Positions 61,701-64,000 of a stretch of 64,000 bases of DNA are shown piece by piece; positions within the stretch are counted from its first letter, which is position 1, and every line of letters begins with the position of its first letter. The stretch is from Fasciolopsis buskii (lineage: Eukaryota > Platyhelminthes > Trematoda > Plagiorchiida > Fasciolidae): contig LUCM01004193.1 in the NCBI GenBank assembly GCA_008360955.1, positions 642,942-706,941 on the forward strand, read 5' to 3'. The position numbers were made by a program, and so were the translations under genes. The notes beneath the pieces are model-generated. The model did not search any database. It had not been told where the DNA came from and was given only the letters and a program-made list of their open reading frames with translations.

Positions 61701-64000
61701 TCTTTTTGCTTTTCCGCAAAATATTTTAATCGGCCTCGGTATTTTATAACTTACTTTTGGTTCATTTAATTGCATTCTGTGAGAACCGTCATGTTCTAGA
61801 AGTTGTTTTATTGATTTTTGTCTGCTATACAAAGTCAAACATGAATGGTAATTCGCTGTATGCCTGTCTTGACTTTGTGCGTGAACGCGAGATTGAACGT
61901 CATGTACTCAACCCCTCCGAACCTTGGACTTCATATAAAGTGACCTTTACAATGTTCAACGGTCATCGGTGGCCTAGGTGGGTTACTCAGCTAGGTCGAA
62001 TAGGTGCTACAATTGTACGCATTGACAAGTGGAAACAAATGACGGCAGTTTTGACTATGAGAACAAGTTGTCCACAATATACTGCCTGAAGTTATGGATA
62101 TTCTCAGGGTGATACAATTTTGAATGAGGTGAACAGCAACAACACCAACAACAATCATTGATGAAAATCCTGTCAGAGTGAGTGCTACCAGTGAAGCTCG
62201 TTTTGTGAATGCTCAAAAAAGATCGTTGGGTGACAGCATTTGACGGGTCATGACCTAAATTGTCTGGGAAAGTTACATAACTCAACGAGTCGATCAGAAA
62301 GCAGGTGATTTAAAGATCCATAGTTGAAACTGTTACTTGTTAGTTCATAGTAAATAACCGTGAACAGCCGGTTATTATGAGATACTGACTATCACAGAAA
62401 ATAAAGAAACCCATAACCACGTCCAGACCCCTTCCTATTGTTTAATTCTCACAAACAAATCGTTCGATAAACTTCCTATGTCATTCTGGCCCAAAATATG
62501 TTGTGGGGGATTAAAAAGCAAGCATTGGTGACACGACAGAATAGTCCCTGCTCCTAACTAAATTCAGACCCACGCACAATCTTCATCCACATCGGCGTAC
62601 AATCCTAAAGCAACTGGTAGAGAACATGCTCACTGTAGCACGTGAGCAGCTCACGCTCGTAAATTAAAGTCTCGCCAAGGTCAGCTTCCTTCAACAGTGA
62701 GATCTGATCAAAGTTTTCTGAGGTGTCACCAGAATATCCGTGTTTGTTTGACAGTCTAAATCTATTTTTGGACCAATAAAAATGAACTGACTCAAATAAA
62801 CCGGATTTACTTCGAATAGTGGAATGATTATTCCCTCGTAAAGTAGGAAAGTTGGAGCAATACAGTTCAATAAAACTTTAAAGGTCACTAATAAATTCTA
62901 TTTTTGTGTCAAGCGAAATAAAAAGTATGAAGCCAGACACAAAAATGCCGATGCCCAATAGAAGCATGAGGCCTGGATTAGACTAATTTCAGTTTACTTG
63001 TCACAGTAAATCGGTGCGTCTTACAACTGGAATTCTTCCTCATTTGTCGTGATTTTAGGATCATTTAGTAGGTTTGCCGTATTTGCTTACAAGTTCGTGG
63101 TCACAGACTGTAACATATAAGAACAGAATAGACCTAGTAGATGTAGTCCGCATCCTGGCAGTTCATTTAGTTCCAGCAAAAACTGCTTGCCAGTTGACAC
63201 TGACCACTGAAAGATTTGCAAGTAATCTTCTTGTCAATGAGTTTTTCAATGAGAAACCATGTGGCAGCATCGCATACTAGATGAATTCGCATAAATGCCT
63301 TGTTATCGGTGTTTACCGTAGTTTGACAGAACTGGAAATAAGATGATGATCTGCCGTCTAGGTTGACAGGTTGCCAATGAAGTTTGTCCTTTAACTGGAT
63401 ATTTCCACCATTCAAAGTGAAGTGAACGGGAAGTTTTCAAGCAATTCTTGATGTCCCAGTTTATTCAAATTGAAGCATTTAAATGCTCAGGACCACGAAG
63501 CAGAGATAAAACCGTAAAGACGAACATCCGAGAATCCGATTTTGTTCGTATTAATTAGATTCCTCTTCAGTGCAGACAACAAAGTGACATCAAGCATTGG
63601 TGACTTTGAACCACAGGAACTTAGCAAATATCCCAAAAATTCCTGTTTTTCTGAAGTATTTTTTATGGAAGGAGTGCAACACCAGTGCATCGAAAAGTAA
63701 TATTGGTCTTATGTCATATTTTACTTTTGCCTTATCCAAAACCGTTGTGCTACTTTGCCAGAAATTGTCCTTTGATGGATACAGCCGAACTGTAGAAATC
63801 TTTCGGGTGGCGCAGCACAGGGTATTTCACTTCGAATGTTGTCAGAGGTCAGTTTGACTAATTTTTATCTCAGAGGGCATTATTCCGCATGTTAAATTTG
63901 TGCAGGTTAGTGTTTGCACAATCCCGATAATTTCCTTAGATGTTTTACGTTTTATCAATCGAAAGCACATCGTATGTCTGGTGCACATCATTCTAGGCTG
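52751..64000. other. Upstream CAT intron, otherwise unassigned
   Basis: The stretch next to 52750 is intron on the minus strand. I searched for the family's N-terminal motifs (for example the GAG-x-Y, GARxPK and FVGFD regions) in complement and found none. The preceding exon is therefore either diverged or beyond the right edge. Short unmatched frames only; no repeat copy was recognised. Confidence 0.45.

Overview
This is eukaryotic DNA. Introns are very long, there is no operon-like packing, and no ORF exceeds about 130 codons. I assembled one real gene, by joining short segments that have consensus GT/AG splice sites and matching codon phase. It lies on the minus strand and covers at least positions 52750 down to 21566. 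It encodes the C-terminal half of a cationic amino acid transporter (SLC7 CAT family). Seven exons are well supported, and an eighth 26-nt micro-exon is a candidate. Together they give about 335 codons spread over 31 kb. The 5' exons (N-terminal membrane helices) and the last exon were not found.

The organism is most likely a flatworm with a large genome, probably a trematode. The evidence is: (i) a decayed RTE-type non-LTR retrotransposon at about 31390-33000 whose fragments resemble the endonuclease/reverse transcriptase elements common in flukes; (ii) short dispersed repeats carrying degenerate hammerhead-ribozyme cores like those of schistosome S-alpha-type retroelements; (iii) multi-kilobase introns and a probable micro-exon. 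The species is not determined.

Layout: 1-21565 has no recognised exon. It holds a dispersed repeat family (five similar segments, all within 0.7-15.4 kb), tRNA-like SINE remnants, a (TA)n tract, a hammerhead-bearing repeat (about 17.1-17.4 kb) and a long hairpin repeat (17432-17630, with homology on to about 17710). 21566-25655 holds the 3' exons found. 25656-39070 is a 13.4 kb intron with a (TAG)n tract, the RTE remnant (antisense to the gene) and a second hairpin-repeat copy. 39071-40056 holds two exons. 40057-52527 has two more long introns flanking exon 48549-48688, with back-to-back hammerhead-family copies near 44.7-45.1 kb. 52528-52750 is the most upstream exon found. 52751-64000 is unassigned.

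The transporter would move arginine, lysine and ornithine across the plasma membrane. All other features are intronic or intergenic repeats. No bacterial-type genes, CRISPR arrays, rRNA genes or intact tRNA genes were seen.
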